A DNA stretch of 64,000 nt from Pantoea sp. Mb-10 (GTDB lineage Bacteria > Pseudomonadota > Gammaproteobacteria > Enterobacterales > Enterobacteriaceae): assembly GCF_021272205.1 (NCBI RefSeq), contig NZ_JAJSDX010000004.1, forward strand, positions 62,001 to 126,000, read 5' to 3'. This document shows positions 37,411 to 49,488 of the stretch, in pieces; position 1 is the stretch's first letter, and each line of letters begins with the position of its first letter. Below the pieces are notes generated by a model. The model saw only the letters and a list, made by a program, of their open reading frames with translations, had not been told where the DNA came from and searched no databases. The translations under genes and the position numbers were made by a program.

Positions 37411-37887
37411 ATGAAAAAAGATCGCAATTACCCAAAACCGGTGTTAACCCCCGGTGAAGTGGCCAAACGCAGCGGGGTCGCCGTCTCTGCGCTACATTTT
37501 TATGAAAGCAAAGGCTTGATCTCAAGCACGCGTAACGCCGGCAATCAGCGGCGCTACGGGCGCGACGTGCTGCGTCGCGTGGCCATCATTAAAATCGCGC
37601 AGCGCATTGGTATTCCGCTGGCGACGGTGGGTGAGAGCCTGATGCACATTCCGGCAGACAAGCGCATGTCGACGCAGGAGTGGGACGCGCTCACTCAGCA
37701 CTGGCGCGAAGCGCTGGACAAGCGCATTGAAACTCTGACGCGCCTGCGTGACGATCTCGACGGCTGTATCGGCTGCGGCTGCCTGTCGATGCGCGATTGT
37801 CCGCTGCGTAATCCCGGCGACCGCCTGGCGCAGCAAGGCTCGGGCGCGGTGTTGCTCGACCCAGAGCAGGACGAGTATAAAAGCTAA
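37411..37887 (+). CDS. soxR: Redox-sensing activator SoxR
   Basis: MerR-family sensor, 158 residues. The winged helix-turn-helix ([25 protein letters not shown]) is followed by a dimerisation helix and the [2Fe-2S] cluster motif [12 protein letters not shown] at about residues 119-130, all four cysteines present. Oxidation by redox-cycling compounds turns on soxS. The start at 37411 is 12 bases from the operator, so SoxR is also likely autoregulated. The downstream glutathione transferase may be co-transcribed. Confidence 0.96.
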   Translation: MKKDRNYPKPVLTPGEVAKRSGVAVSALHFYESKGLISSTRNAGNQRRYGRDVLRRVAIIKIAQRIGIPLATVGESLMHIPADKRMSTQEWDALTQHWREALDKRIETLTRLRDDLDGCIGCGCLSMRDCPLRNPGDRLAQQGSGAVLLDPEQDEYKS

Positions 37888-37922
37888 TTTCAGCCCTTTC
37901 TCTTTACCTCAAGGACCCCACT

Positions 37923-38591
37923 ATGATCACCGTTCACCATCTGGAAAACTCCCGTTCGCATCGCGTGTTGTGGCTACTCGAAGAGCTGTCGGTACCGTAT
38001 CAGATCAAGCGTTATCAGCGCGAAAACACGCTGCTGGCGCCCGACTCGTTGAAAAAAGTGCACCCGCTGGGCAAATCGCCGGTGATCACTGACGGCAACC
38101 GCGTGATTGCGGAGTCCGGCGCCATCCTCGAATACCTGCAGCAGAAGTACGATGGTGAGCAGCAGCTCGCCTTGAACGATGAAGACGAACAGATTCAAGG
38201 GCGCTATTGGCTGCACTATGCCGAAGGGTCGCTGATGCCGCTGCTGGTGATGAAGCTGGTGTTCGCGCAGCTGGGAAAAAAACCGGTGCCGTGGCTGCTG
38301 CGTCCGGCGGGAAAAGCGCTGAGTAAAGGGCTGGAGCGCGCCTGGTTAAACAAACAGTTGGCGCTGCACGGTAGCGTCATTGAGCAACACCTGAGCCAGC
38401 ATCGCTTTTTCGCCGGGGCGCACTTCAGCATTGCGGATGTGCAGATGAGCTTTCCGCTGCTGGCGCTGCAGATGCGCGGTTCACTGCGTGACATGCCTGC
38501 CACCGCGCGCTGGCTGGAAGGAATGCAGCAGCGTGCCGCGTGGCAGCGTGCGCTGGAGCAGGGCGGCCCGATTCGCTTCAATAACGGCTAA
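37923..38591 (+). CDS. Glutathione S-transferase family protein
   Basis: A 222-residue cytosolic enzyme. The N-terminal thioredoxin-like domain (residues 1-80: HHLENSRSHRVLWLLEELSV, HPLGKSPVITDGN, ESGAILEYLQQKY) contains the glutathione-binding cis-proline and Glu-Ser pair; the helical domain follows with FFAGAHFSIADVQMSFPL. The catalytic residue is probably the N-terminal serine near Ser10. Its place 35 bases after soxR suggests a role in oxidative or electrophile stress. E. coli does not have a GST here. Confidence 0.88.
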   Translation: MITVHHLENSRSHRVLWLLEELSVPYQIKRYQRENTLLAPDSLKKVHPLGKSPVITDGNRVIAESGAILEYLQQKYDGEQQLALNDEDEQIQGRYWLHYAEGSLMPLLVMKLVFAQLGKKPVPWLLRPAGKALSKGLERAWLNKQLALHGSVIEQHLSQHRFFAGAHFSIADVQMSFPLLALQMRGSLRDMPATARWLEGMQQRAAWQRALEQGGPIRFNNG

Positions 38592-38624
38592 GCAAGCGCT
38601 TATCTGTCCGTTATCTTTTCCGCC

Positions 38625-38653
38625 GGGGGAGATTTTGAGTTGAAAATCCCCCC
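38625..38653 (+). other. Strong hairpin after the glutathione transferase gene
   Basis: GGGGGAGATTTT-GAGTTG-AAAATCCCCC pairs over eleven bases with one bulged A. There is no T-run, so it may stabilise the 3' end rather than terminate. Confidence 0.5.
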
Positions 38654-38714
38654 GTAAAGGCCAGATAATCCCCGCCTTTCTTTATCCCCCGCTTTCGGAT
38701 AGGGATACACGGCC

Positions 38715-38730
38715 ACGTAAACGTTTGCTT
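38715..38730 (+). promoter_or_regulatory. PurR box upstream of ghxP
   Basis: ACGTAAACGTTTGCTT matches the PurR pattern ANGCAANCGNTTNCNT at all but one defined position. ghxP (yjcD) is a purine transporter gene and a predicted PurR target in E. coli, so the site fits the gene. Confidence 0.7.
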
Positions 38731-38814
38731 TTTCTCATTGAGACATTCCACCAGGATAGCGCGCAGACACGGGCCGTGCGGTTAACGACATCTTAAAAAT
38801 ACAGAGGATTCACT

Positions 38815-40164
38815 ATGTCTGGCGAAGTACGCCCCGCCAGGGGAAAACTGGACGCCTGGTTTCATATTTCGGCGCGCGGCAGTAGCCTGCGTCAGGAAGT
38901 GCTGGCAGGGTTCACGACCTTCCTCGCGATGGTCTACTCGGTGATCGTGGTGCCGGGCATGTTAGGCAAAGCGGGCTTTTCGCCGACGGCGGTGTTTGTG
39001 GCCACCTGCCTGGTGGCCAGCGTGGGCTCTCTTGTCATGGGGCTCTGGGCCAATTTACCGCTGGCGATTGGCTGCGCTATCTCTCTGACCGCCTTCACCG
39101 CTTTTAGTCTGGTGCTGGGTCAACATATCAGCGTGCCAGTCGCGCTGGGCGCGGTATTCCTGATGGGCCTGTTGTTCGCCTTTATCTCCGTGACCGGTAT
39201 CCGCGCATGGATATTGCGCAACCTGCCGATGGGCGTGGCGCACGGCACCGGCGTAGGGATTGGCCTGTTTCTGCTGCTGATCGCCGCCGATGGCATTGGT
39301 CTGGTGGTGAAAAATCCCGCACCGGGCCTGCCAGTGGCGCTGGGCAATGTCACCGCCTTCCCGGTAGTGATGTCCCTGATTGGCCTGGCGGCGATTTTTG
39401 GTCTGGAGAAACGCCGCGTGCCCGGCGGTATCCTGCTTACCATCCTCGCCATTTCCGCCGTGGGACTGATGTGTGATCCGGCGGTCACCTATCAAGGGCT
39501 GTTCGCGATGCCTAGCCTGCGCGACGCCAGCGGTCAGTCGGCTATGTTTAGCCTCGATATCATGGGGGCGCTGCAGCCCGCGGTGCTGCCTACGGTGCTG
39601 GCGCTGGTGATGACGGCGGTGTTCGACGCCACCGGTACCATCCGTGCCGTTGCGGGCCAGGCGAACCTGCTGGACAACCACGGCCAGATCCTCAACGGCG
39701 GACGCGCACTCACCACCGATTCGGTCAGCAGCGTGTTCGCGGGTCTGGTGGGCGCATCGCCCGCCGCGGTGTACATTGAATCGGCGGCGGGCACGGCCGC
39801 CGGGGGCAAAACCGGCGTAACGGCCATTGTTGTCGGGTTGCTGTTCCTGCTGATTCTCTTTATGTCACCGCTGGCGTATCTGGTGCCGACCTACGCCACC
39901 GCACCCGCGCTGATGTACGTTGGACTCCTGATGTTAAGCAACGTGGCCAAGATTGACTTCAATGATTTTGTCGATGCGATGTCAGGCCTGGTCACGGCCG
40001 TGTTTATCGTGCTCACCTGCAACATTGTCACCGGGATTATGCTGGGCTTTGGCACGCTGGTGGTGGGTCGCCTGTTTGCGGGCGAATGGCGCAAACTTAA
40101 CGTGGGCACGGTCGCCATCGCCGTAGCGCTGGTGGCGTTCTACGCGGGCGGCTGGGCGATCTGA
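38815..40164 (+). CDS. ghxP: Guanine/hypoxanthine permease GhxP
   Basis: NCS2-family (AzgA-like branch) proton symporter for guanine and hypoxanthine, 449 residues, the E. coli length, with 12-14 membrane segments. Landmarks include [40 protein letters not shown] with the substrate-site acidic residue, and [14 protein letters not shown]. It is preceded by a PurR box, and GAGGATT precedes its ATG. Order soxR-(GST)-ghxP-yjcE follows E. coli. Confidence 0.94.
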   Translation: MSGEVRPARGKLDAWFHISARGSSLRQEVLAGFTTFLAMVYSVIVVPGMLGKAGFSPTAVFVATCLVASVGSLVMGLWANLPLAIGCAISLTAFTAFSLVLGQHISVPVALGAVFLMGLLFAFISVTGIRAWILRNLPMGVAHGTGVGIGLFLLLIAADGIGLVVKNPAPGLPVALGNVTAFPVVMSLIGLAAIFGLEKRRVPGGILLTILAISAVGLMCDPAVTYQGLFAMPSLRDASGQSAMFSLDIMGALQPAVLPTVLALVMTAVFDATGTIRAVAGQANLLDNHGQILNGGRALTTDSVSSVFAGLVGASPAAVYIESAAGTAAGGKTGVTAIVVGLLFLLILFMSPLAYLVPTYATAPALMYVGLLMLSNVAKIDFNDFVDAMSGLVTAVFIVLTCNIVTGIMLGFGTLVVGRLFAGEWRKLNVGTVAIAVALVAFYAGGWAI

Positions 40165-40301
40165 TTTTTTAACGCCGTGGTTTCCAGATAATTCTCTTTC
40201 TGGTTCACGCCGCACGTCGGGTCGCCCGCAGTGCGGCGTTTTGTTTTACACTTTCCCCGTTACACCTTCGCTTTAATCAATACGATTCGCCTAAGGAAAG
40301 C

Positions 40302-41951
40302 ATGGAAATCTTTTTTACTATTCTCATTATGATGCTGGTGGTGTCGCTCTCCGGGGTCACCGCGCGCATCTTGCCGTTCCAGATCCCGCTGCCGCTGGTG
40401 CAAATTGCCGCCGGGGCGCTGCTCGCGTGGCCCACCTTTGGCCTGCACGTGGATTTCGACCCCGAGCTGTTTCTGGTGCTGTTTATTCCGCCGCTGCTGT
40501 TTGCTGACGGCTGGAAAACGCCGATTAACGAATTTCTGTATCACGGCCGCGAAATTCTGGGCCTGGCGCTGGTGCTGGTGCTGATCACCGTGGTGGGCAT
40601 TGGCTACCTGATTTACTGGCTGGTGCCGGGCATCCCGCTCATTCCCGCGTTTGCGCTGGCGGCGGTGCTTTCACCTACGGATGCCGTGGCGCTCTCCGGC
40701 ATTGTCGGCGAGGGGCGCATCCCAAAGAAAATCATGTCGATCGTGCAGGGCGAAGCGCTGATGAACGACGCGTCTGGCCTGGTCTCGCTGAAATTTGCCG
40801 TCGCGGTGGCCATGGGCACCATGGTGTTTACCTGGGGCGGCGCCAGCGTCGAGTTTCTCAAGGTGGCAATGGGTGGCTTGGTGGCCGGCGTAGCTGTCTG
40901 CTGGCTGTATGGACGCTCGCTGCGTCTGTTTAGCCGCTGGAGCGGTGACGATCCGGCGACGCAAACGGTGCTGCTGCTGCTGCTGCCGTTCGCCTCCTAC
41001 CTGATTGCCGAGCACCTGGGCGTGTCGGGCATTCTGGCCGCCGTGGCGGCGGGTATGACCATTACGCGATCCGGCATTATTCGCCGCGCGCCGCTGGCGA
41101 TGCGTCTGCGTGCCAACAGCGTCTGGCAGATGCTGGAGTTTGTGTTTAACGGCATGGTGTTCCTGATGCTCGGCCTGCAACTGCCGGACATTCTGGAAAC
41201 CTCGATTGCGCAGGCGGAAGCCGATCCTAACGTTGACCTGTGGGTGCTGTTTGCCGATGTCGCAATGGTCTACGCCGCGCTAATGGTGGTGCGTTTCTGC
41301 TGGCTGTGGATCATGAAGCGCGCCAGCCTGCGTCTGTTGAAGAAAAAGCCGCTGGAGTTCGCCAACTACTCGCTGCGTGAGCTGCTGATCGCCTCTTTTG
41401 CCGGGGTGCGCGGCGCCATTACGCTGGCCGGTGTGCTCTCTATTCCGCTGTTTCTCAGCAACGGCGAGCCGTTTCCGGCGCGCTATGAACTGGTGTTCAT
41501 CGCCACCGGCGTGATCCTGTTCTCGCTGTTTGTCGGGGTGATTTTGCTGCCCATCCTGCTGCGCGGTATCGATAGCCACGATTCCGTTGGCCATCGCCAT
41601 GAAATCCAGCAGGCGCGCGCCGCCATGGCCAGCGTGGCCATTGAGAGCCTGCACAAAATGGAGCAGCGGCTGGAAAACAGCAGCGAAGAGAACATCGATC
41701 CAGAGCTGCTGAAAGAGGTGAGCCTGCGCGTGAGTGGTAATCTGCGCCGCCGCATTGACGGCAAAGATGACGTGGAGCAGGCGCTGTTTGCCGAAAATCT
41801 GGAGCGCCGCTTCCGCCTTAACGCGCTGCGCGCCGAGCGTGCGGAGGTGTACCACCTGCGTGCCACGCAGGCCATCTCCAACGAGACCATGCAAAAATTG
41901 CTGCGCGATCTCGATCTGCTGGAAGCGCTGCTGGTCGAAAAAGAAGCGTAA
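40302..41951 (+). CDS. yjcE: CPA1 family Na+/H+ antiporter YjcE
   Basis: A 549-residue antiporter, exactly the E. coli YjcE length. About 12 membrane segments occupy residues 1-400, with the antiporter motif GEALMNDASGLVSLKFAVAV (the ND pair near residue 155) and ASFAGVRGAITLAGVLSIPL. A C-terminal cytoplasmic region of about 130 residues is helical and charged. AAGGAAAG precedes the ATG. Ion specificity is not experimentally settled for this family member. Confidence 0.93.
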   Translation: MEIFFTILIMMLVVSLSGVTARILPFQIPLPLVQIAAGALLAWPTFGLHVDFDPELFLVLFIPPLLFADGWKTPINEFLYHGREILGLALVLVLITVVGIGYLIYWLVPGIPLIPAFALAAVLSPTDAVALSGIVGEGRIPKKIMSIVQGEALMNDASGLVSLKFAVAVAMGTMVFTWGGASVEFLKVAMGGLVAGVAVCWLYGRSLRLFSRWSGDDPATQTVLLLLLPFASYLIAEHLGVSGILAAVAAGMTITRSGIIRRAPLAMRLRANSVWQMLEFVFNGMVFLMLGLQLPDILETSIAQAEADPNVDLWVLFADVAMVYAALMVVRFCWLWIMKRASLRLLKKKPLEFANYSLRELLIASFAGVRGAITLAGVLSIPLFLSNGEPFPARYELVFIATGVILFSLFVGVILLPILLRGIDSHDSVGHRHEIQQARAAMASVAIESLHKMEQRLENSSEENIDPELLKEVSLRVSGNLRRRIDGKDDVEQALFAENLERRFRLNALRAERAEVYHLRATQAISNETMQKLLRDLDLLEALLVEKEA

Positions 41952-41982
41952 ACCGCGCGAGGGACGGCCTTCGGGCCGCCCC

Positions 41983-42885
41983 TTACACCGACAGGCGCGG
42001 CGCGTTGTCGGGCCAATGCTCGCGGCAGCAGTCGATCCACGCCTGCGCGCTTTGTGACAGATAGCTGCCTTCACGCCAGATCAATCCCAAACTCCACGCC
42101 AGTTCTGAGTCCAGCGGCAGCCACAGCAGCGACTGTTTATCAAGCCGCTGACAAATCGGCTCCGGAAGGATCGCTAACCCCATTCCCGCCTGCACCATGG
42201 CGGCCAGAAAATCCCACTGCGCACTGTGCAAGGCAATGTCCGGCGTCAGCCCCTCGCGCTGAAACGCTTTCATTAATTGTCGATTGAGTGCGAACTCCTG
42301 ATTAAGGATCAGCAGCGGATGCGCGGCCAGCTCGCGCAGCGTCAGGCGGCTGCGTGCCAGCCAGATGGGGGTGCGCGGCACCAGCACGCACAGCGGATGG
42401 CGCATCAGCGGCTGGGCGTTGAGCGGCAATCCGTCATCCAGCGGCAGGGCGGTTAAGGCGATATCCAGCGCGCCGTCCAGCACCGCCTGCTGCGCGGTTA
42501 AGCCGCCATATTCCGCGATTTTAAGCTGTACGCCGGGATAACGGCGGCGAAACGCGGAGATGGATCCGGCGATCTGCATGCCCACCATGGGCGGAATCCC
42601 CAGGCGCAGCTGGCCGGTTTTCAACTGATTAATGTCGCCGATTTGCGCTTCCAGCTGATGAAACTCCTGCAAAATAATCAGGCCGCGCTGGTAAACCGCC
42701 TGGCCGCTGTCCGTCAGGTGCAGCTTTCTGCCTTCGCGCAGCAGCAGCGTACAGCCCAGCTCCTCTTCCAGCTGGCGCAGCATCTTGCTGATAGTCGGTT
42801 GCGTCACAAACAGTTTTTCCGCCGCACGGGTAAAGCTCTGCTGGCGGACCACTTCAGTGAAATAACGCAGCGCGCGTACGTCCAT
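41983..42885 (-). CDS. LysR family regulator of the CidAB-type genes (CidR-like)
   Basis: A 300-residue LysR regulator: helix-turn-helix (ALRYFTEVVRQQSFTRAAEK, VTQPTISKMLRQLEEELG) and a periplasmic-binding-like effector domain from about residue 88. The ATG at 42885 (MDVRALRYF) has AGGA six bases ahead; the ATG at 42891 lies too close to it. It is divergent from a CidA/CidB pair, the same layout as cidR-cidAB in Gram-positives, where acetate or low pH is the signal. Confidence 0.87.
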   Translation of the reverse strand: MDVRALRYFTEVVRQQSFTRAAEKLFVTQPTISKMLRQLEEELGCTLLLREGRKLHLTDSGQAVYQRGLIILQEFHQLEAQIGDINQLKTGQLRLGIPPMVGMQIAGSISAFRRRYPGVQLKIAEYGGLTAQQAVLDGALDIALTALPLDDGLPLNAQPLMRHPLCVLVPRTPIWLARSRLTLRELAAHPLLILNQEFALNRQLMKAFQREGLTPDIALHSAQWDFLAAMVQAGMGLAILPEPICQRLDKQSLLWLPLDSELAWSLGLIWREGSYLSQSAQAWIDCCREHWPDNAPRLSV

Positions 42886-42986
42886 AAGCATTCCTTTTTG
42901 GCATAGTTTGGATGATTTTAATTCATTTCATTCACTCTGTGCGCCAGACGTATACTGAAATCCGCTTTTATCTGGAGGACGTTATT

Positions 42987-43412
42987 ATGGCGCTGGCCTT
43001 ACGCCCGCTGAAAACCCACCGGCTTCCTCGGCTATGGGTGCCGCTGCAGCTGCTGCTCTACATCGGTCTGTTTATCTTCAGCAGCTGGCTGGTGAACTGG
43101 CTCCGCTTGCCGCTGCCGGCCAACGTGGTGGGCATGCTGCTGCTGCTGGCGCTGATTGTCACCGGGATCGTGCCGCTGCGCTGGGTGAAAGCCGGTGCAA
43201 ATTGGCTACTGGCGGAAATGCTGCTGTTCTTTATCCCTGCGGTGGTGGCGGTGGTCAACTACAGCGATTTGCTGCGTGCCGAAGGCGCACGTATCTGCCT
43301 GGTGATCGCCGTCAGTACGCTGCTGGTGTTGGCGACCACGGCGCTGGTGGTGGATCGCGTTTACCGATTTGAACTGGCGCGCGCGGCGCGTAAGCAGGCG
43401 CAGCATGACTGA
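42987..43412 (+). CDS. yohJ: CidA/LrgA (YohJ) family membrane protein
   Basis: A 141-residue protein with four hydrophobic helices and the CidA/LrgA core (PANVVGMLLLLALIVTGIVP, AEMLLFFIPAVVAVVNY). Family members are holin-like and have been linked to murein hydrolase activity, membrane leakage and pyruvate or metabolite transport. GGAGG at 42974-42978 sets the start at 42987. It overlaps the following cidB-like gene by eight bases, so translation is coupled. Confidence 0.9.
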   Translation: MALALRPLKTHRLPRLWVPLQLLLYIGLFIFSSWLVNWLRLPLPANVVGMLLLLALIVTGIVPLRWVKAGANWLLAEMLLFFIPAVVAVVNYSDLLRAEGARICLVIAVSTLLVLATTALVVDRVYRFELARAARKQAQHD

Positions 43413-44097
43413 TTTCGTCATTAGCCTGCTGTGCGTGGTGCTGACGCTGCTGGTGTATTACCTCAACAAACGTCTTTATCGTCGTAAGCAGACCCTGCTG
43501 CTGATGCCGCTGGTCATGACGCCCGTGGTGCTGGTGGGGCTGTTGCTGCTGACGCACGTCAGCTGGCAGGATTACATTGCCGAGAGCCACTGGCTGATCT
43601 GGCTGCTGGGGCCCGCTACGCTGGCCTTTGCGGTGCCGGTTTACGAGAATCTGGCGATCATTAAACGCCACTGGCTGTCATTGAGCCTCGGGGTGATCAG
43701 CGCCACGCTGGTGGCGGTGTGCAGTTCGGTCTGGCTGGCGCGCTTGCTGATGCTGCCGGAGAGCATACAGCGCAGCCTGGCGGTGCGCTCCATCACCACG
43801 CCGTTTGCGCTCGCGGCGGCGCAGCCGATAGGCGGGCAACCCGATCTGGTGGCGCTGTTTGTGGTGATCACCGGCGTGTTTGGCATGGCGGTGGGCGACG
43901 TGCTGTTTCTACGCCTCGCCATCAAGCAGGGCATGGCCAAGGGCGCCGGTTTTGGCGCGGCATCGCACGGTGCGGGGACGGCGCGTGCCTATCAAATCGG
44001 CCAGCAGGAAGGTGTGGTCTCCAGCCTGGTGATGATGCTGTCTGGCGTGGTGACGGTGCTGTTAGCGCCGCTGTTAAGCCATCTGCTGTGGGCCTGA
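43405..44097 (+). CDS. yohK: CidB/LrgB (YohK) family membrane protein
   Basis: A 230-residue protein with six or seven helices and the LrgB signatures LGPATLAFAVPVYENLAIIK, SITTPFALAAAQPIGG and GAASHGAGTARAYQIG. It is the partner of the upstream CidA-like protein; the pair forms a membrane system thought to export or import small carboxylates or influence cell lysis. Start 43405 lies inside the end of the upstream gene (eight-base overlap). Confidence 0.92.
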   Translation: MTDFVISLLCVVLTLLVYYLNKRLYRRKQTLLLMPLVMTPVVLVGLLLLTHVSWQDYIAESHWLIWLLGPATLAFAVPVYENLAIIKRHWLSLSLGVISATLVAVCSSVWLARLLMLPESIQRSLAVRSITTPFALAAAQPIGGQPDLVALFVVITGVFGMAVGDVLFLRLAIKQGMAKGAGFGAASHGAGTARAYQIGQQEGVVSSLVMMLSGVVTVLLAPLLSHLLWA

Positions 44098-44221
44098 CGC
44101 GGCTATATTTTAGGCGCGATTCACGTCTGTTAACGTAAAGCTTTCCAAATAACCTTGTCTCCCGCCGTGAGGCTGCTACCCTTTGCGCCGAGAAAATTTT
44201 TTTAACACGGAGTGGAACTTA

Positions 44222-44767
44222 ATGTTTAAGCAACTTGTCACCGGGAGCGTGTTGGGTCTGGCACTGCTGAGCAGCGGCGCGCAGGCGATTGAGGGCAGCG
44301 TTGACGTGGGTGAACACAACACCAACCTGAACCTTGGCCTGGGCACTACCTCACCGGGCTTGTTCCTGAAAGGCAACTGGCTGCGCAGCGACCACGACGG
44401 CAGCACCTACGGTGCGGGCGTTGGCTATAACATCGACGTGGGCGATTTCCGCATTGCGCCTACCGCGAAAGCGCTGTTCACCCATCCAGAAGATGGTCGC
44501 GACGGCTTTACCGTCGCCGTGGGCGCTGGCGCGCACTACAGCTTCAACAGCATGTGGGGTCTGTACGGCGAATACTATTACGCGCCGGAAGCCTTCTCCG
44601 ATCGCCTCGACAGCTATCAGGAAGCCGCTGGCGGCCTGAGCTTCACGCCGATTTCGCTGCTGAACCTGCGCGTGGGTTATCAGTACATCGAGCTGAACAA
44701 CAAAGGTGACCGCAAAGATAACGTGCTGGTGGATGGCCCGTACGTGGGCGCTTCACTGCGTTTCTAA
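44222..44767 (+). CDS. yfaZ: YfaZ family outer-membrane protein
   Basis: A 181-residue predicted outer-membrane beta-barrel with a signal peptide (MFKQLVTGSVLGLALLSSGAQA) and terminal Phe (VGASLRF). The repeated strand pattern (NLGLGTTSPGLFLKGNWLRS, YGEYYYAPEAFSD) resembles E. coli YfaZ, of unknown function, whose gene is elsewhere in E. coli. ATG 44222 is chosen because it begins the signal peptide. It shares a terminator with convergent actP. Confidence 0.85.
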   Translation: MFKQLVTGSVLGLALLSSGAQAIEGSVDVGEHNTNLNLGLGTTSPGLFLKGNWLRSDHDGSTYGAGVGYNIDVGDFRIAPTAKALFTHPEDGRDGFTVAVGAGAHYSFNSMWGLYGEYYYAPEAFSDRLDSYQEAAGGLSFTPISLLNLRVGYQYIELNNKGDRKDNVLVDGPYVGASLRF

Positions 44768-44780
44768 TCGCGAGCACAGC

Positions 44781-44812
44781 AAAAAACGGCGGCCTGATGG
44801 CCGCCGTTTTTG
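44781..44812. terminator. Bidirectional terminator between yfaZ and actP
   Basis: AAAAAACGGCGGCC-TGAT-GGCCGCCGTTTTT, a strong symmetrical hairpin between convergent genes. Confidence 0.92.
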
Positions 44813-46465
44813 TTAGTGCGCTTTCCCCTGCGAGATGCCAACGCCGGTTTGCGAACGAATAAACTGGCCGCGGAAGCGCGCGCGCTCCTGCAAGCCTTGC
44901 GCGGAATGGTCGGTAATGGAGAACAGCCAGGTGCCCACGAAGGCGGCGAGCATTGAGAACAGCGCCGGATATTCATACGGATAGATCGGCTTCGCGTGTC
45001 CCAGTACCTGCACCCAAATGGTTGGACCGAGGATCATCAGCACCACGGCAGTGATCAGCCCCAGCCAGCCGCCCACCATCGCACCGCGCGTGGTGAGTCT
45101 TGACCAGTACATGGAGAGGAGAATGATCGGGAAGTTACAGCTGGCTGCGATGGAGAATGCCAGCCCCACCATAAAGGCAATGTTCTGTTTTTCAAACAGA
45201 ATGCCCAGTGCAATCGCCACCACGCCCAGTACCAGTACGGTGATTTTTGACACGCGCAGCTCTTCACGCTCGGTGGCCTGGCCTTTGCGGATCACGCTGG
45301 CGTAGAGATCGTGTGACACTGCAGACGCGCCCGCCAGCGTTAAGCCTGCGACCACCGCCAGAATGGTGGCAAACGCCACGGCGGAGATAAAGCCAAGGAA
45401 CAGACTGCCGCCGACCGCATTCGACAGGTGCACCGCCGCCATGTTGGTGCCGCCAATCAGCGCACCAGTCGCATCTTTAAAGGCCGGATTCGCCCCCACC
45501 AGCAGAATAGCGCCAAAGCCGATAATAAAGGTCAGGAAGTAGAAATAGCCCATAAAGCCGGTGGCCCAGAACACGCTTTTCCGCGCTTCGCGCGCGTCGG
45601 CGACGGTAAAGAAGCGCATCAGGATATGCGGTAAGCCAGCGGTACCAAACATTAAACCCAGCCCCAGCGACAGCGCTGAAATCGGATCTTTTACCAGCCC
45701 GCCCGGCTGCATGATCGCCGCGCCTTTAGGGTGCACCGCCATGGCTTGTGTAAAGAGCGTATTGAAGCTGAAGCCCGCCGCTTTCATCACCATGATCGCC
45801 ATAAAGCTGGCGCCAAACAGCAACAGCACCGCTTTGATGATCTGCACCCAGGTGGTCGCCAACATGCCGCCAAACAGCACGTAGAGCACCATCAGGATGC
45901 CAACCAATACCACCGCAATATGGTAATCCAGGCCAAACAAGAGCTGGATCAGTTTCCCGGCGCCCACCATCTGCGCAATCAGATAGAGCGCCACCACCAC
46001 CAGCGAGCCGCAGGCGGAGAGCGTGCGAATCGGCATCTGCTTCAGGCGATAAGAGGCGACATCGGCAAAGGTATAGCGCCCAAGGTTACGCAGGCGCTCG
46101 GCAATCAAAAACAGAATCATCGGCCAACCTACCAGGAAGCCGAGCGAATAGATCAAACCGTCATAGCCGGAAGTGTAAACCAGCGCCGAAATGCCCAAAA
46201 ACGAGGCGGCAGACATAAAGTCGCCGGCCATCGCCAGGCCATTTTGAAAGCCGGTGATATTGCCGCCTGCGGTGTAATAATCGCTGCGCGAGCGCGTCCG
46301 CTTCGAGGCCCAGTACGTGATGCCGAGCGTGGCGGCCACAAACACCACGAACATGGCGATGGCTTCATAGTTGGTGGCCTGCTGCTGCACCGCGCCGGTA
46401 ATGGCATCGGCGGCCAGCACGCTCGCGGGAAGCGAGGCCATGAGGATTGCCAGCAAACGCATCAT
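44813..46465 (-). CDS. actP: Acetate/glycolate cation symporter
   Basis: Sodium:solute symporter family permease for acetate and glycolate, 550 residues (549 in E. coli), beginning with a signal-like segment ([20 protein letters not shown]). The family core is intact: [33 protein letters not shown], and [16 protein letters not shown]. It overlaps the upstream yjcH by four bases (ATGA), and the three genes acs-yjcH-actP form the acetate scavenging operon. Confidence 0.96.
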   Translation of the reverse strand: MMRLLAILMASLPASVLAADAITGAVQQQATNYEAIAMFVVFVAATLGITYWASKRTRSRSDYYTAGGNITGFQNGLAMAGDFMSAASFLGISALVYTSGYDGLIYSLGFLVGWPMILFLIAERLRNLGRYTFADVASYRLKQMPIRTLSACGSLVVVALYLIAQMVGAGKLIQLLFGLDYHIAVVLVGILMVLYVLFGGMLATTWVQIIKAVLLLFGASFMAIMVMKAAGFSFNTLFTQAMAVHPKGAAIMQPGGLVKDPISALSLGLGLMFGTAGLPHILMRFFTVADAREARKSVFWATGFMGYFYFLTFIIGFGAILLVGANPAFKDATGALIGGTNMAAVHLSNAVGGSLFLGFISAVAFATILAVVAGLTLAGASAVSHDLYASVIRKGQATEREELRVSKITVLVLGVVAIALGILFEKQNIAFMVGLAFSIAASCNFPIILLSMYWSRLTTRGAMVGGWLGLITAVVLMILGPTIWVQVLGHAKPIYPYEYPALFSMLAAFVGTWLFSITDHSAQGLQERARFRGQFIRSQTGVGISQGKAH

Positions 46466-46791
46466 GGTTTCACCTCGCTCAGAATCTGTTTGGTGAGACG
46501 ATCAAACTCACCGTTGGCGCGCCACACGTACACGCCGGTAAGCACAAAGGAGACCACAATCAGGCCGACGCCGATGGGAATACCGCGCGTCACGTTGGTA
46601 CCGGCATGCAGCGGTGTACCGAGCCACGCGGGGGCAAAGGCGATAAGCAGGATAAAACCGACGTAGAGCACCAGCATGATCGCGCTCAGCAGCAGCGCGA
46701 ACGCCTGGCGTTTGTGCACCAGTTCCTGAAAGCGCGGATTATGCTCGATTTGCTGCCAAACGGCTTCCTGTTGATTTAAGGCTTCGTTCAT
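46462..46791 (-). CDS. yjcH: DUF485 membrane protein YjcH
   Basis: A 109-residue inner-membrane protein with two hydrophobic helices, collinear with E. coli YjcH ([47 protein letters not shown]). DUF485 proteins accompany acetate symporters and are thought to assist them. ATG 46791 is chosen over the GTG at 46794 because of the better distance from GGAG. The last four bases overlap actP. Confidence 0.93.
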   Translation of the reverse strand: MNEALNQQEAVWQQIEHNPRFQELVHKRQAFALLLSAIMLVLYVGFILLIAFAPAWLGTPLHAGTNVTRGIPIGVGLIVVSFVLTGVYVWRANGEFDRLTKQILSEVKP

Positions 46792-46963
46792 CACAGTTTC
46801 TCCAGAGGAAGGGCAGGCGGATAGCGCACGCGAACGTGAGATAACGGCCTAAATGTTCTTGTTATTAAGATCTTGTGAAGATGAAAAGCATACGGCGTAG
46901 GGAAGAGTGACGGCGCGATGCCTGCGGTGAACAGGCGGGGGCACGCCGTCGCGTCAAAGCCGA

Positions 46964-48919
<1,956 letters not shown>

Positions 48920-49488
48920 GGCTGACCTCCTTGAAGATGTTAATCATATGTCTATCAAAGGTTAATTAAATAGCATGCAGAAGGCTTTGTTTCGGTTTTG
49001 CAGTCTGGATCACGACCCTGCCAGAGGTAAAAATGGCGGTATTTGTGCGTATTTATCGCACGCAAAAAGCCTCGGGCTGCGCTTGGGATAGCGGGCGCGG
49101 TGGCTAAAAAACAGGCAAACGCGTCGGGCAGTTTTTTACCCTAAACCGCATAGTCATGCGGAAAATTATCGAATTAACACTTTTCATAACAGCGAGTTAT
49201 GTTTAAGGCCATAAGTCAGCATTTTATGCTACAAAGCTGAATAACTTTTACGCTAACCCGCCGGGGGTTGCATTTACCGTAGTGAAAATGGTACTTATCT
49301 CGCCGCTGTTCAGCAGGTATCAACTCAGGCTGCTGCATCACGCAGGCGCAAAATGCCCGCACGGTTTACTGCACTGCAGCCCATTATAACCCTCTATTTT
49401 ATCGGGCTTTTGCTCACTTCCCTGTGTGTCACGTCTTCTGCACCTTCGCAGCAGAGCAAAGGGGTTTTTACTGAGGAAATAACGCGTT
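48920..49488. other. 569-base divergent region between acs and gltP
   Basis: No supported gene. In E. coli the nrfABCDEFG operon separates acs from gltP; here it is missing and the two genes face away from each other. The sequence is AT-rich around 49140-49260. By eye no CRP site with a good core was found, although E. coli acs needs CRP, so weaker sites may be present. Confidence 0.6.
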
